The notes beneath the pieces are model-generated. The model was not told the DNA's origin and did not search any database. It saw only the letters and a list, made by a program, of their open reading frames with translations. Shown piece by piece: positions 54,112-62,906 of a stretch of DNA of 64,000 bases. The translations under genes were made by a program, and so were the position numbers. Source of the stretch: Pseudomonas sp. RIT-PI-q (GTDB taxonomy: Bacteria; Pseudomonadota; Gammaproteobacteria; Pseudomonadales; Pseudomonadaceae); NCBI RefSeq assembly GCF_001297125.1, contig NZ_LHPC01000027.1, positions 1 through 64,000 of the forward strand. Direction: 5' to 3'. Position 1 is the first letter of the stretch; the number at the start of each line of letters is the position of its first letter.

Positions 54112-54167
54112 GGCAGGCTCCCGCCCAAAACCGCCAGGAGACGGGGGCGTTTAAAAGAAAAAAAGGT

Positions 54168-54749
54168 TCAAGCGCGGCGCAGGGCGTGATGTTCCATGCG
54201 GTTTTGCAGGCGATAGAGATAAGCAAAACCCTGCCCCCAGCGCTGGTGACCGGACTTCACATTGAGGTGCCCGGCGCCCGACAAAATCCCCGCCTCGGCG
54301 CCCCAGTTGCGCGCCAGCTCCAGCGCTCGCGGCGCACTGACGGCGCTGTCGTTGTCGGAGCTGACGACCTGGCTCGGGAACGGCAAAAGGTGGGTCGGGA
54401 TCGGAGCAAAATTGCGCAACGCCGGCGCGCAGGCCGGGCGTTCGACATCTGCCGGCGCGACCAGCAAGGCACCGCGCACCTGACGCAAAAACTGTACGGG
54501 CGCCGTAGCGGCCCAATGCGCAACGGTGATGCAACCCAGGCTGTGGGCGATCAGAATCACCGGCGTGCTGTCGGCGGCAATCGCCTCGGCCAGCGCCGCG
54601 ACCCAGTCTTCACGACGCGGCGTCAGCCAGTCGGCCTGCTCCACCCGTGCGCTGTTCGGCAGGCTGTTCTGCCAGTGGCTTTGCCAATGATCTTCTGGCG
54701 ATCCTTGCCAGCCCGGCACAATCAGGTAGCGAATTGATTCGTTGCGCAT
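54168..54749 (-). CDS. RBBP9/YdeN-family serine hydrolase
   Basis: A 193-residue alpha/beta hydrolase of the RBBP9/YdeN group. It has the early IVPGWQGSPEDHWQ segment, the nucleophile Ser in LIAHSLGC (about residues 67-74), an Asp in VVSSDNDS and the His in GAGHLN. Substrate unknown. The start at 54749 (MRNESIRYL) follows GGAG; the frame extends upstream without support. Same strand as the AAA+ protein, 56 bases apart. Confidence 0.85.
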   Translation of the reverse strand: MRNESIRYLIVPGWQGSPEDHWQSHWQNSLPNSARVEQADWLTPRREDWVAALAEAIAADSTPVILIAHSLGCITVAHWAATAPVQFLRQVRGALLVAPADVERPACAPALRNFAPIPTHLLPFPSQVVSSDNDSAVSAPRALELARNWGAEAGILSGAGHLNVKSGHQRWGQGFAYLYRLQNRMEHHALRRA

Positions 54750-54863
54750 GGGGGAGCTCTCCTGCTGCGTGTCTGTTCCCGAGCAAGTATAGGGAGGAGA
54801 GTTATATTCGTTAAGGAATAAGAAGCTATTTATTAAGACCCATAAAGAATATACGAACATGAA

Positions 54864-54899
54864 AATCGCAACCTATAGCCGCTGCTACAGGCTGCGATT
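54864..54899. terminator. Imperfect hairpin downstream of the oxidoreductase gene
   Basis: AATCGCA (54864-54870) pairs with TGCGATT (54893-54899), and further pairs occur inside (CCT/AGG and TAGC/GCTA). On the minus strand it follows the oxidoreductase stop by about 17 bases and ends in TTTTC. It may be a terminator or a worn REP. Confidence 0.45.
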
Positions 54900-54915
54900 A
54901 GCCGAGGCAAGCAGG

Positions 54916-56211
54916 CTAGGCGGGATACCCGAGCGAATCGCGCAATCGATACCAACTGATCGCCAATGAGGCACCGAGCTGGCGGGCCGGGTACAGCGGC
55001 AGGCGTGAGACCGGGGTGACGGGAAAGTCCAAATGCGCGACGTCGCCACCACGCACGGCCTGCGCGAGCACGCGGCCCAATGCCGTGCCCATCGCCACGC
55101 CACGGCCGCAGTAGCCGAACGCAGTCCACACGCCGTCCGCCAATTGATGCAGACGCGGCAGATCATCGATGGTCATGCCGACACGACACGCCCATCCGTG
55201 CACCCAATCCACACCCGCCAGTTCCGGAAAGCGCTCGACAGCGGCGCCCTGGAGTTGCGCGCGTGTCGCCGGATCAAGCGTGTCGGCAGAATGCCCACGG
55301 CCGCCAATGACAAAGCGGCCATCGGGGTCGATTCGACAGTAATAAGTGATTTTGCGCGTCTCCGAAACGCCAGCCCCCAGCGACATGATGCGATCACGCA
55401 AGTTCGCTGGAAGCGGGTCGGTGGCGATCTGCGCACTCGACACGTTGACATACGACTGCGCCACGGCCGGCCACAACCGGTCGGTATAAGCATCAGTCGC
55501 CAGAATCACCTGCCTGGCGCTAACCAGGTGGCCATTCACGGTCAGCTCGACACCGCTTGCAACGGGCGTGATCGCACTCACGTGCGAGTGTTCATGAATG
55601 GCCGCCCCGCAAGCGAGTACGGCGTCCGCGAGCCCCCGGGCATAGGCCAGCGGATGCACCGCGCCAGCACGGCGCTCAAGCAAACCGGCCGGCCAGAACG
55701 TCGAACCGGTCGCTGCGGCCATGGCGTCGCGGTCGAGAAATTGCGCGTCACCACCGTGATGGTTGATGGCCTGCGCCCTGCCCTGCAAATAGCCGGCGGA
55801 TGCTTCCGAGAACGCTCCCTGAATCCAGCCATCACGGGTCGGCGAGCAATCGATCTGGTAGCGCTCGACGAGCTCGAACAGCTCATCTGCGCTGCGATAG
55901 CCAAAACGCATCATGCGCGTCGCGGTCTCGGTGCCAAACCGTTTGATCAGTGCCGCCGGTGTCGGTTTAAAACCCGGAACCACCTGGCCGCCGTTGCGAC
56001 CGGAAGCGCGGTGGGCGATTTCGAACGCTTCGAACAGGGCGACGTTGACGCCCGATTCCGCCAGATGCAGCGCGGCGGACAATCCGGTGAAGCCGCCACC
56101 GATCACTGCCACATCGACAGTCAGTGGCCCGGTAACCTTGGGTGTCGCGCTGCGCGCAGCAGTGGTCGCCGCCCACAGCGTGGACGTCGGGAAGTGCATA
56201 TTCGCTGTCAT
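54916..56211 (-). CDS. FAD-dependent amine/amino-acid oxidase (DAO family, PuuB-like)
   Basis: A 431-residue flavoprotein with the Rossmann FAD motif VAVIGGGFTGLSAALHLAESG (about residues 31-51) and the second glutamate-type site EAFEIAHRASGRNGGQVVPG (about 56-75). The C-terminal GYCGRGVAMGTALGR segment is typical of the PuuB/glycine-oxidase-like DAO family. It probably oxidises an amine or amino acid imported by the transporter in the same operon. The ABC genes lie upstream on the same strand. Confidence 0.87.
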   Translation of the reverse strand: MTANMHFPTSTLWAATTAARSATPKVTGPLTVDVAVIGGGFTGLSAALHLAESGVNVALFEAFEIAHRASGRNGGQVVPGFKPTPAALIKRFGTETATRMMRFGYRSADELFELVERYQIDCSPTRDGWIQGAFSEASAGYLQGRAQAINHHGGDAQFLDRDAMAAATGSTFWPAGLLERRAGAVHPLAYARGLADAVLACGAAIHEHSHVSAITPVASGVELTVNGHLVSARQVILATDAYTDRLWPAVAQSYVNVSSAQIATDPLPANLRDRIMSLGAGVSETRKITYYCRIDPDGRFVIGGRGHSADTLDPATRAQLQGAAVERFPELAGVDWVHGWACRVGMTIDDLPRLHQLADGVWTAFGYCGRGVAMGTALGRVLAQAVRGGDVAHLDFPVTPVSRLPLYPARQLGASLAISWYRLRDSLGYPA

Positions 56212-56264
56212 GGTAAAGCCTATACGGTATGCGGGTTCAGGAACGGCAAGCGCCGCTGGATGGC

Positions 56265-56996
56265 TTAACTGGCGTGCGTGACTCGGCGCAGGAAATCGCG
56301 CATCCGTTCGTTGCGCGGCGCGGTCAATACTTCCCTGGACGGGCCTTGCTCAGCGATGCGTCCGCCATCGAGAAACAGCACGCGGTCGGAGACGTCGCGA
56401 GCGAAGCCCATCTCGTGGGTGACGATGATCATCGTCATTCCTTTCTCGGCCAGCCCGCGCATGACCGCCAACACTTCGCCGACCAATTCCGGGTCAAGCG
56501 CAGAGGTGGGTTCGTCGAACAGAATCGCATCCGGCTGCATGGCCAACGCCCGAGCAATGGCCACTCGCTGCTGCTGGCCTCCGGACAATTGGTGCGGAAA
56601 GTGGCTGAATTTTTCACCCAGGCCGACACTGGCGAGCAACTCGCGTCCGCGCTCGGCGGCTTCGACAGGATTTTCACCTTTCACATGAACGGGACCTTCG
56701 ATCACGTTCTCGAGCGCCGTGCGATGGGGAAACAGATTGAACCGCTGGAACACCATCCCGACACGTTGCCGCACCTGCCGAATGTCCGAGCGCGCAGCGT
56801 CAACCTTCAGGCCCTCGACCGATACGCTGCCGGCTTCATAACGTTCCAGGCCATTGATGCAGCGCAACAGCGTCGACTTTCCGGAGCCGGAAGGGCCAAT
56901 CAGGCAAACGACTTCACCGGCGTGGATTTCGGCGTTGATGCCACTCAGCACGTGATGCGCGCCGAAGGACTTGCTCAGGTTCTCGATTTTGATCAT
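56265..56996 (-). CDS. Amino-acid ABC transporter, ATPase
   Basis: A 243-residue ABC ATPase of the polar amino-acid class. Walker [10 protein letters not shown] (about residues 33-41), signature [15 protein letters not shown] (about 138-152), Walker [17 protein letters not shown]. Overlaps the permease gene by four bases. The ligand may be the substrate of the FAD oxidase downstream. Confidence 0.9.
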   Translation of the reverse strand: MIKIENLSKSFGAHHVLSGINAEIHAGEVVCLIGPSGSGKSTLLRCINGLERYEAGSVSVEGLKVDAARSDIRQVRQRVGMVFQRFNLFPHRTALENVIEGPVHVKGENPVEAAERGRELLASVGLGEKFSHFPHQLSGGQQQRVAIARALAMQPDAILFDEPTSALDPELVGEVLAVMRGLAEKGMTMIIVTHEMGFARDVSDRVLFLDGGRIAEQGPSREVLTAPRNERMRDFLRRVTHAS

Positions 56997-57652
56997 TTCT
57001 GGGTCCCCATGCGTTTTTCGAGACGGCCGATCGCGAACATCATTGGCAAGCTCATCGCGAGGTACATCAGCGCGACAAGGGTGAAGATCGTCGAACTCTT
57101 GAAGGTGGCGGCAGCGATCAATTTACTTTGCATCGACAGCTCGACCACGGTGATGACGGCGGTCTGGGAAGAGTCCTTGAGCATCATCACCACGTTGTTG
57201 CCATAGGGCGGCAAGGCCATGCGCAATGCCTGTGGCAACACCACCCGGCGCATCAACTTCGTGCGCGACATGCCAATCGACTGGGCCGCCTCGAACTGGC
57301 CGACATCCACGGCATCGATACCTGCGCGAAACACTTCGGCCATGTACGAGGAATAGGCGATGCCCAGGCCCAGCGAACCGGCCTGGAATGCGCTGAGGCT
57401 GATACCGATCTCCGGAATCACGAAATACATGTAGAACAGCACCACGATGATCGGGATGCCACGAATGACGTTGGTCAGCACGCGGCTGGCGTGGGCCAGC
57501 GGGGCGATGCCACTGACCCGCAAAAGCGCCCAGAACAAGCCCAGCACGGTCGCGATCACCAGCGCGGTGGCGGTGATGTAGACCGTGGTCAGTGCGCCCT
57601 GCAACAGCATGGGCAGGTAAGCCACGGCATCAATCAGGAAGGAATCGAACAT
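56993..57652 (-). CDS. Amino-acid ABC transporter, permease
   Basis: A 219-residue HisMQ-type permease with the loop [30 protein letters not shown] (about 113-142). The start at 57652 has a strong GGAGG six bases upstream and is preferred over the ATG at 57676. It is the only permease gene in this operon, so a homodimeric channel is likely. Confidence 0.89.
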   Translation of the reverse strand: MFDSFLIDAVAYLPMLLQGALTTVYITATALVIATVLGLFWALLRVSGIAPLAHASRVLTNVIRGIPIIVVLFYMYFVIPEIGISLSAFQAGSLGLGIAYSSYMAEVFRAGIDAVDVGQFEAAQSIGMSRTKLMRRVVLPQALRMALPPYGNNVVMMLKDSSQTAVITVVELSMQSKLIAAATFKSSTIFTLVALMYLAMSLPMMFAIGRLEKRMGTQK

Positions 57653-57722
57653 CTGCAACCTCCGGAACATGTGCACGCGTCATCCCGGACTAAGGGACCG
57701 CGTGCGGATAGGTGAAAAACGA

Positions 57723-58481
57723 TCAGGAGGCGACGGACCACTTCGCGAGAATCGTGCGCAAAGTGCCGTCCTGGCGGAGTTTGTCGATGGCCGCGTTGAG
57801 CTTCACCACGGTCGCGCTATCGCCCTTCTTCACGGCCAGCGCAATGTCGGTGGCGAGCACCGGTTTGTAGGTGTCGACCAGTCGCACTTTGGCGCCGACC
57901 TGGCGCACTTGGTAAGCGACCACCGGGCCATCGCCGAAGGCTGCGTCAAGGCGACCCAGCGCAATGTCGCGGACCATATCGGCCATCGTGTCGTAGAGCT
58001 TGATTTCCTTGAAGCCACCCACGGCGGTGACCGGCTCGACATAAGAAGTCCCGACTTGCACGCCGATGACCTTGCCTTTCAGGTCGGCAAAACTGAGGTA
58101 GGGCGTGGCATCGGATGCCGGGACGATCAACCCTTCGCCATAGCTCAAGACGATGTCGGAGAAGTCGACGACCTCGGCGCGGGCCGGGGTGCGGGCGAAT
58201 GCCGAGGCAATGATCTGGATCTTGCCGGTCTGCAAGGCGGGGACGAGGGAGGTGAACGGAATCGGTACGATCTCGGGGGTGAAGCCGACCTCCTTACCGA
58301 CGGCATCGGCGATGTCGATCATCAAGCCCTTGAGCGTGTTGCTCTGCGGATCCAGGTAATTGAACGGCACCGCGCTTGGCGTGGCGCCGACCTTCAGCAC
58401 CGGGAGTTCGGCGTGTGCCGTCGACAGCAAGGCAACGGTGGAGATGACGGCGACCAACGATTTTATTGTTTTGTGCAACAT
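57723..58481 (-). CDS. Amino-acid ABC transporter, binding protein
   Basis: A 252-residue periplasmic binding protein with a signal peptide (about residues 1-23, STAHA cut). Mature segments are VLKVGATPSAVPFNYLDPQ, IDIADAVGKEVGF and VIGVQVGTSYVEP, fitting the type-2 amino-acid binders. It is the first gene of the operon binding protein - permease - ATPase - FAD oxidase. Divergent to the IclR regulator gene. Confidence 0.89.
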   Translation of the reverse strand: MLHKTIKSLVAVISTVALLSTAHAELPVLKVGATPSAVPFNYLDPQSNTLKGLMIDIADAVGKEVGFTPEIVPIPFTSLVPALQTGKIQIIASAFARTPARAEVVDFSDIVLSYGEGLIVPASDATPYLSFADLKGKVIGVQVGTSYVEPVTAVGGFKEIKLYDTMADMVRDIALGRLDAAFGDGPVVAYQVRQVGAKVRLVDTYKPVLATDIALAVKKGDSATVVKLNAAIDKLRQDGTLRTILAKWSVAS

Positions 58482-58851
58482 GTGGAATCCCCTTGGGTTA
58501 CCGCCTCTGGAAGCGCGCGGACTGTGCCGACAAAAATCGGTCAGAACGGAATTTCAGACCATCAGTCGTATCGCATAGCGATACATGACTATTGCATGCA
58601 GATTCGATCCTGCATCAGCAGCCCATAACCGTCAATAGTCAAAAGTCGGAGGGCACGCGGGACGATGTCGGGCTCTGGTTTTTTCAATGAGCCCGGATAC
58701 ACTGCGCTTAGGGTCTGCTTCGGGGAGATTTTTCGCGGAAAAGGACTGCTACTTGACGCCTCTAAACGATCGATATACGGTCGCCCTCTATCGAGATGCA
58801 GTCTCCACTTATTGATAATCGGGCGATCAAGTCGCCAGGCCACGGACTACC
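58482..58851. promoter_or_regulatory. Divergent promoter region with two inverted repeats
   Basis: This 370-base gap between the transporter operon and the IclR gene has no gene. GTATCGC-ATA-GCGATAC (58568-58584) is a perfect 7-base inverted repeat and ATGCAG-N8-CTGCAT (58596-58615) another. Either could be the site of the IclR protein encoded beside them. Confidence 0.5.
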
Positions 58852-59676
58852 ATGAACCCCGCAGATTCGACGCTTTTCGTGCAATCCCTTGCCACCGGCA
58901 TTGCCGTGCTCGATGCCTTCGATCCGCAGCACGCGTCGATGAGCTTGCCGGAGATCGCCGCCGCTTCCGGCATCAGCCGCAGCGCCGCGCAGCGATTCGC
59001 CTTCACCCTGGAAGCGATTGGCCTGTTGGTCAAAGACCCGGCCAGCAAGCGCTATTCGTTGTCGTCGCGAACCCTGGATGCGGGCTGTCACTACTTGCAG
59101 TCACACTCGCTGCTGGATCGTGCGAATCCTTATCTGCTCGAACTCAATCGCAATGCGGGGGAGACGGTCAACCTGGCGGAGCCGGCCGGTACGGACATGA
59201 TCTACATCGGCCGGTTTCCAAGCCCGACGCGCCTCTTGGTGCACATGCCGGTCGGGCGCCGAATTCCGATGTATTGCTCTTCAACCGGGCGCGCCTATCT
59301 CTCGTGTTTGCCGGAAGAACAGGCGATCGAGATCCTGGAAAGCACCCAGCGGATTCGTTTCACGCCCAATACCGTGGTTGATCTGGAAGAACTGCTCGGT
59401 CGCCTGCAACTGGCGCGGGAGGAAGGCTATGCGTATTGCAACGAGGAGTATTACCGGGGAGACCTTGCGCTCGCCGTCCCGGTGTTCGACCTCAATCATC
59501 AGGTGGTCGCCAGCTTGCAGATGTCCGTGCCGGTGTCCAAGTGGTCGCTGAAGAAAGCCGTCTCGCGCTTCATCCCGATGATGCAGGACACGGCGCGATT
59601 GATCTCGACCACGCCGCCGACCCAGCGGCCGCCGACCTCATTCCTTGGGCCCAATATCGAACAGCCGATGAGATAG
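58852..59676 (+). CDS. IclR-family transcriptional regulator
   Basis: A 274-residue regulator with an N-terminal winged helix-turn-helix (LPEIAAASGISRSAAQRFAFTLEAIGLL, about 28-55) and the C-terminal IclR effector domain (IYCSSTGRAYLSCLP-like region at about 139-155, then DLALAVPVFD). It is divergent from an amino-acid ABC and FAD oxidase operon, whose expression it probably controls. The effector may be the transported compound. Confidence 0.9.
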   Translation: MNPADSTLFVQSLATGIAVLDAFDPQHASMSLPEIAAASGISRSAAQRFAFTLEAIGLLVKDPASKRYSLSSRTLDAGCHYLQSHSLLDRANPYLLELNRNAGETVNLAEPAGTDMIYIGRFPSPTRLLVHMPVGRRIPMYCSSTGRAYLSCLPEEQAIEILESTQRIRFTPNTVVDLEELLGRLQLAREEGYAYCNEEYYRGDLALAVPVFDLNHQVVASLQMSVPVSKWSLKKAVSRFIPMMQDTARLISTTPPTQRPPTSFLGPNIEQPMR

Positions 59677-59721
59677 CCGCTCCGGCAAAATCGCGCTAGG
59701 TTTCAGGGCTTTTGCCCAGAC

Positions 59722-59757
59722 AAAAAAAGGGGCCGCACCCTGCCAAGGAGACGGCCC
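59722..59757 (-). terminator. Rho-independent terminator on the minus strand
   Basis: On the minus strand GGGGCCG pairs with CGGCCCC across about 15 bases, followed by a run of seven T. It lies about 195 bases after the end of the desaturase gene. The gap to that gene (59758-59949) is AT-rich and includes TAATAAAG/CTTTATTA (about 59825-59853), but no gene. Confidence 0.8.
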
Positions 59758-59949
59758 CGGAAACTCAAAATCTGTCAGCGCTGATCAACCTCGCTGGAGG
59801 TGATGATTGGCCGAAACGGTTATCTAATAAAGGAATATTTAATTACTTTATTAGGCCTTAATCGCATATGCCAATGACTCCCTGGGTCACAACTTAACCT
59901 CCCTTTGGGTCAAATTGATGACCAGCGTTTGAGTTTCCGCGTGTATCGA

Positions 59950-61023
59950 TCAAGCCTGAGCGGCGCGCACCTCCTGCGGCGCCGTGGCTTCCTTGCGCAC
60001 AAAGCGGTTCGCCCGGCCGAATGTGCCGATATCGTTGAAGCGCACGCCCATTTCGCGCATCACTTTATGCGCTACCGGCGCGGTCATCTGGCGGATGTAA
60101 AACGGTTCCTTCACCACAAAATGATGGATGCCGTGGGTGCTGCCGAAGTTGAAGCAGAACGCTTGCAACGGCCACAGCCACCAGGCATTCAGCACCTGGG
60201 TCTGCTGCATCACATTCCCCGGCTCCACATCACCGTAGTAGTGCATGTTCGAGCTGATGAAATGCAGGCAGAAGGTGCGCAACACGTTCGGGCCGATGAT
60301 CACCACTGCTGCGATATCGATCACTTGCATCACCGACAGCGTGCTCGCCGACCATTCAATCGGCGCACCCATTAAATGAGCGATGCCGTTGGCTGCGTGG
60401 AAACCGAGAAACACGTACCACGCGCCCCAATGCATCAGTGCCAGAGGCGCGTAGGCCTTCAGGGTGCGTTTGATGATGCTGAATTTGAGGGCCCAGGTTT
60501 TCGCCCGCAGCATGCGGATGAACGCCGACATGATGTTGTCGCCAACCATCAAAAACCGCGCGATTCCCCAAGGCTCGCCGTTGGTGATGGCGCGTTCTTC
60601 GACGTCGGTTTCGCTACCGGAAACCTTGTGGTGGTTGAGGTGCAGATGCCGGCGAATCCACGGATTGATCGTGCTCGGCCGCGCCAGCCAGACCAGCCCC
60701 ATCATCAGGTTGTGCGGCACGCGCTGCTTGCGGAAGTACATGCTATGGATCAGATCGTGCTCCAGCTCATGGGTCAGCGAAGCGAAAAACGCATTGAGCA
60801 ACAGGCACACCCACCACGCCATGTGCCCGGTCAGGTACAGAGTCGCCGAACCAAACATCCCGGCCAACGCGAAGGCCAGAATGCCCGCGCCGAGGGCGTC
60901 CTGATGGTTGAGTATCGGGTAGCGCTGGCGCAATTCGACGCCCTTGGCCAACACCACTTCGCGAATATGCGCTGATCGTTGCGCTGCATTCAGTCGCTGG
61001 GGACTTGCAGAAGTACCGTGCAT
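59950..61023 (-). CDS. Membrane fatty acid desaturase/hydroxylase-type protein
   Basis: A 357-residue inner-membrane non-heme di-iron protein. The three His boxes are HELEHD (about residues 95-100), HLHLNHH (about 146-152) and HGIHH near the C-terminus (about 302-306), and hydrophobic segments surround them. It most likely desaturates or hydroxylates an acyl chain or related lipid; the exact substrate cannot be read. It is divergent from an AraC regulator gene 100 bases away, a common arrangement for such pairs. Confidence 0.87.
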   Translation of the reverse strand: MHGTSASPQRLNAAQRSAHIREVVLAKGVELRQRYPILNHQDALGAGILAFALAGMFGSATLYLTGHMAWWVCLLLNAFFASLTHELEHDLIHSMYFRKQRVPHNLMMGLVWLARPSTINPWIRRHLHLNHHKVSGSETDVEERAITNGEPWGIARFLMVGDNIMSAFIRMLRAKTWALKFSIIKRTLKAYAPLALMHWGAWYVFLGFHAANGIAHLMGAPIEWSASTLSVMQVIDIAAVVIIGPNVLRTFCLHFISSNMHYYGDVEPGNVMQQTQVLNAWWLWPLQAFCFNFGSTHGIHHFVVKEPFYIRQMTAPVAHKVMREMGVRFNDIGTFGRANRFVRKEATAPQEVRAAQA

Positions 61024-61123
61024 GCTTCCATCCTCTGGTTATTGATGTTCGCATCCTGCCCTGAGTACCCTGCCAGAGCGGTAGCCGTGAACGCCAACCT
61101 GTTGACCGGAAGCGACAATCAGC

Positions 61124-62128
61124 ATGACTGAACCGACCTCCCTTGCCAGCTGGACCCGCGCCCTGCGCAAGCAACTCGATGCTTTGGGCCTCGACAGCAC
61201 CGACCTGTGTCACCAGGCGGGGCTTGACCCGCAATTGATGGACGACCCTAACGCCCGTTACCCGTTGTCCGGCACCACGCGCCTGTGGGAAATCGCCGTG
61301 CAGGTCAGCGGTGATCCGGCGATTGGCTTGCGTGTCTCGCGCTTCGTCAGCCCCACCACGTTTCACGCGCTCGGTTATGCGCTGGTGGCCAGCGGCAGCC
61401 TGCGGGAAGTTTTCGAGCGCATCGTGCGCTATCACCAGGTGGTCAGCGATGCCCTGGAACTGGAGCTGACCCGCGCCGAGGATCGCTACCGCTTTCGCCT
61501 GAAAATTCCCCAGGGCACTCCGGCGCCGGCCTTCGAAGCGATCGACGCGTTCACCGCGATTTATGTGCGCACCTGCCGCAATCGCCTGGGCCGCGACTAC
61601 GCCCCGATGGCGGTGTACCTGCGCCGCCCGGAACCGGCGGACCCGCATCAATGGCACAAAGTCTTTCGCTCACCGGTGTACTTTGGCGCCGCGGAAGACC
61701 GACTGGAATTCGCCCTCGTGGACTTCGACAGCCACCTCGACGACGCCAACCCGGAACTGGCCGAACACAACGAAACCGTGCTCAAACGCACCCTCGCGCA
61801 ACTCAAGCCGCTGACCTGGGAACGCAAAGTGCGCGACGCCATTGAAGAACAACTGCCGGAAGGCGAGCCCAGCGCCGAACACATCGCCCATACCTTGCAC
61901 CTGAGCTTGCGCAGCCTGCAACGGCACTTGGCGGACGAAGGTTGTCGGTTCGATACGCTGCTCAATGAGAGTCGCGAAAACCTGGCGTTGCTGCACCTGC
62001 GAGATCCGCAATGTTCGTTGAGTGAGATCAGTTATTTGCTGGGGTTTGCCGATACCAGCAGCTTCAGCCGCGCGTTCAAACGCTGGACGGGGATGACGCC
62101 GGGGCAGTTTCGGGATGGGTTGCGGTGA
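61124..62128 (+). CDS. AraC-family transcriptional regulator
   Basis: A 334-residue regulator. The N-terminal arabinose-binding-like domain of the OruR/ArgR-like group (about residues 20-200, FHALGYALVASGSLREVFER) is followed by the C-terminal double helix-turn-helix (about 235-330, HIAHTLHLSLRSLQRHLADEG and ISYLLGFADTSSFSRAFKRWTGMTPGQF). It is divergent to the desaturase gene, so it probably controls it. Confidence 0.9.
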   Translation: MTEPTSLASWTRALRKQLDALGLDSTDLCHQAGLDPQLMDDPNARYPLSGTTRLWEIAVQVSGDPAIGLRVSRFVSPTTFHALGYALVASGSLREVFERIVRYHQVVSDALELELTRAEDRYRFRLKIPQGTPAPAFEAIDAFTAIYVRTCRNRLGRDYAPMAVYLRRPEPADPHQWHKVFRSPVYFGAAEDRLEFALVDFDSHLDDANPELAEHNETVLKRTLAQLKPLTWERKVRDAIEEQLPEGEPSAEHIAHTLHLSLRSLQRHLADEGCRFDTLLNESRENLALLHLRDPQCSLSEISYLLGFADTSSFSRAFKRWTGMTPGQFRDGLR

Positions 62129-62162
62129 CAGATCTGGAGGATGGGTTGCCTGGTCTGGCCTC

Positions 62163-62255
62163 TTCGCGGGCAAGCCTCGCTCCTACAGAATTTTTTGCCG
62201 TTCGCATTTTATGCGTACGGCACGGACCTGTAGGAGCGAGGCTTGCCCGCGAAGG
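62163..62255. repeat. REP palindrome, class GGCAAGCCTCGCTCC
   Basis: Arms at about 62163-62188 and 62229-62255, in the gap between the AraC gene and the convergent response-regulator gene. Confidence 0.9.
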
Positions 62256-62281
62256 CGATTATCCAGGCACCGCAGAACTAT

Positions 62282-62647
62282 TTAACGCCCCCGATCCCGC
62301 CGCAACAACTTGCGTACCCGCGTCACCAGTTCACTCACGGCAAACGGTTTGAGCAGGTAATCATCCTCATGCAACTCCAATCCGCGCAGCCGATCTTCGA
62401 TGCCGTCCCTGGTGGTGAGGAACAGCACCGGCGTTTCGCCGAGCTTGCGGATCTGTTGCAGCAGTTGCCAACCGTTGAGCCCCGGCAGCATGACGTCGAG
62501 GATGATCAGCTCGTACTCGCCGGACTCGATGAAGCGCCGGCCGTCCATCCCGTTGACCGCCACGTCTACCGCATAACTCGCCTCGCTCAGGCCCTTGGCC
62601 AGGAGCTTGGCGGTTTCGGGTTCGTCTTCCACTAACAGCACACGCAT
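62282..62647 (-). CDS. Receiver-only response regulator, probably truncated OmpR-type
   Basis: A 121-residue protein with just a receiver domain. The acidic residues are in VLLVEDEP, the phosphorylation site is Asp51 or so in LIILDVMLPG, and FLTTRD and LKPF complete the set. The sequence matches the heavy-metal CopR/CusR receiver and ends at LLRRDRGR, exactly where the linker to the DNA-binding domain would start, so that domain is missing. A REP palindrome lies just 27 bases downstream and no sensor kinase gene is adjacent. It may be a decaying gene or a stand-alone phospho-sink. Confidence 0.78.
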   Translation of the reverse strand: MRVLLVEDEPETAKLLAKGLSEASYAVDVAVNGMDGRRFIESGEYELIILDVMLPGLNGWQLLQQIRKLGETPVLFLTTRDGIEDRLRGLELHEDDYLLKPFAVSELVTRVRKLLRRDRGR

Positions 62648-62723
62648 GGCACACCTCGATTGTCGTCCCCACAGGCTAGGCGCGTTCGCCAAGAAAGCCC
62701 AGTCATAACAACATCTGTAGTTC

Positions 62724-62880
62724 GGCCCCGTAGCAGCTGTCGAGCTTGCGAGGCTGCGTTCGGCTGCGCAGCAGTCGTAAATCCTGCGTGCACGGTCGGT
62801 CTGATACACCGCATCGTCTGATTTTACGACTGCTGCGCAGCCGAACGCAGCCTCGCAAGCTCGACAGCTGCTACGGGGCC
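62724..62880. repeat. Giant palindrome with ~60-base arms
   Basis: The left arm (62724-62783) and right arm (62820-62880) are complementary over about 60 bases, with a single extra A. The spacer is about 36 bases. It begins GGCCCCGTAGCAGCTGTCGA and includes TGCGTTCGGCTGCGCAGCAG. Related in style to REPINs but longer than any other in the window. It separates the receiver gene from the Crp/Fnr gene. Confidence 0.92.
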
Positions 62881-62906
62881 GAGCGAAGGCTTCGACAGCT
62901 GCTGGT

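Noticed and set aside
8464..62255. CRISPR array from the many repeats
   Set aside because: The repeats are isolated palindromes of several classes, far apart and without regular spacers, and no cas genes are present.
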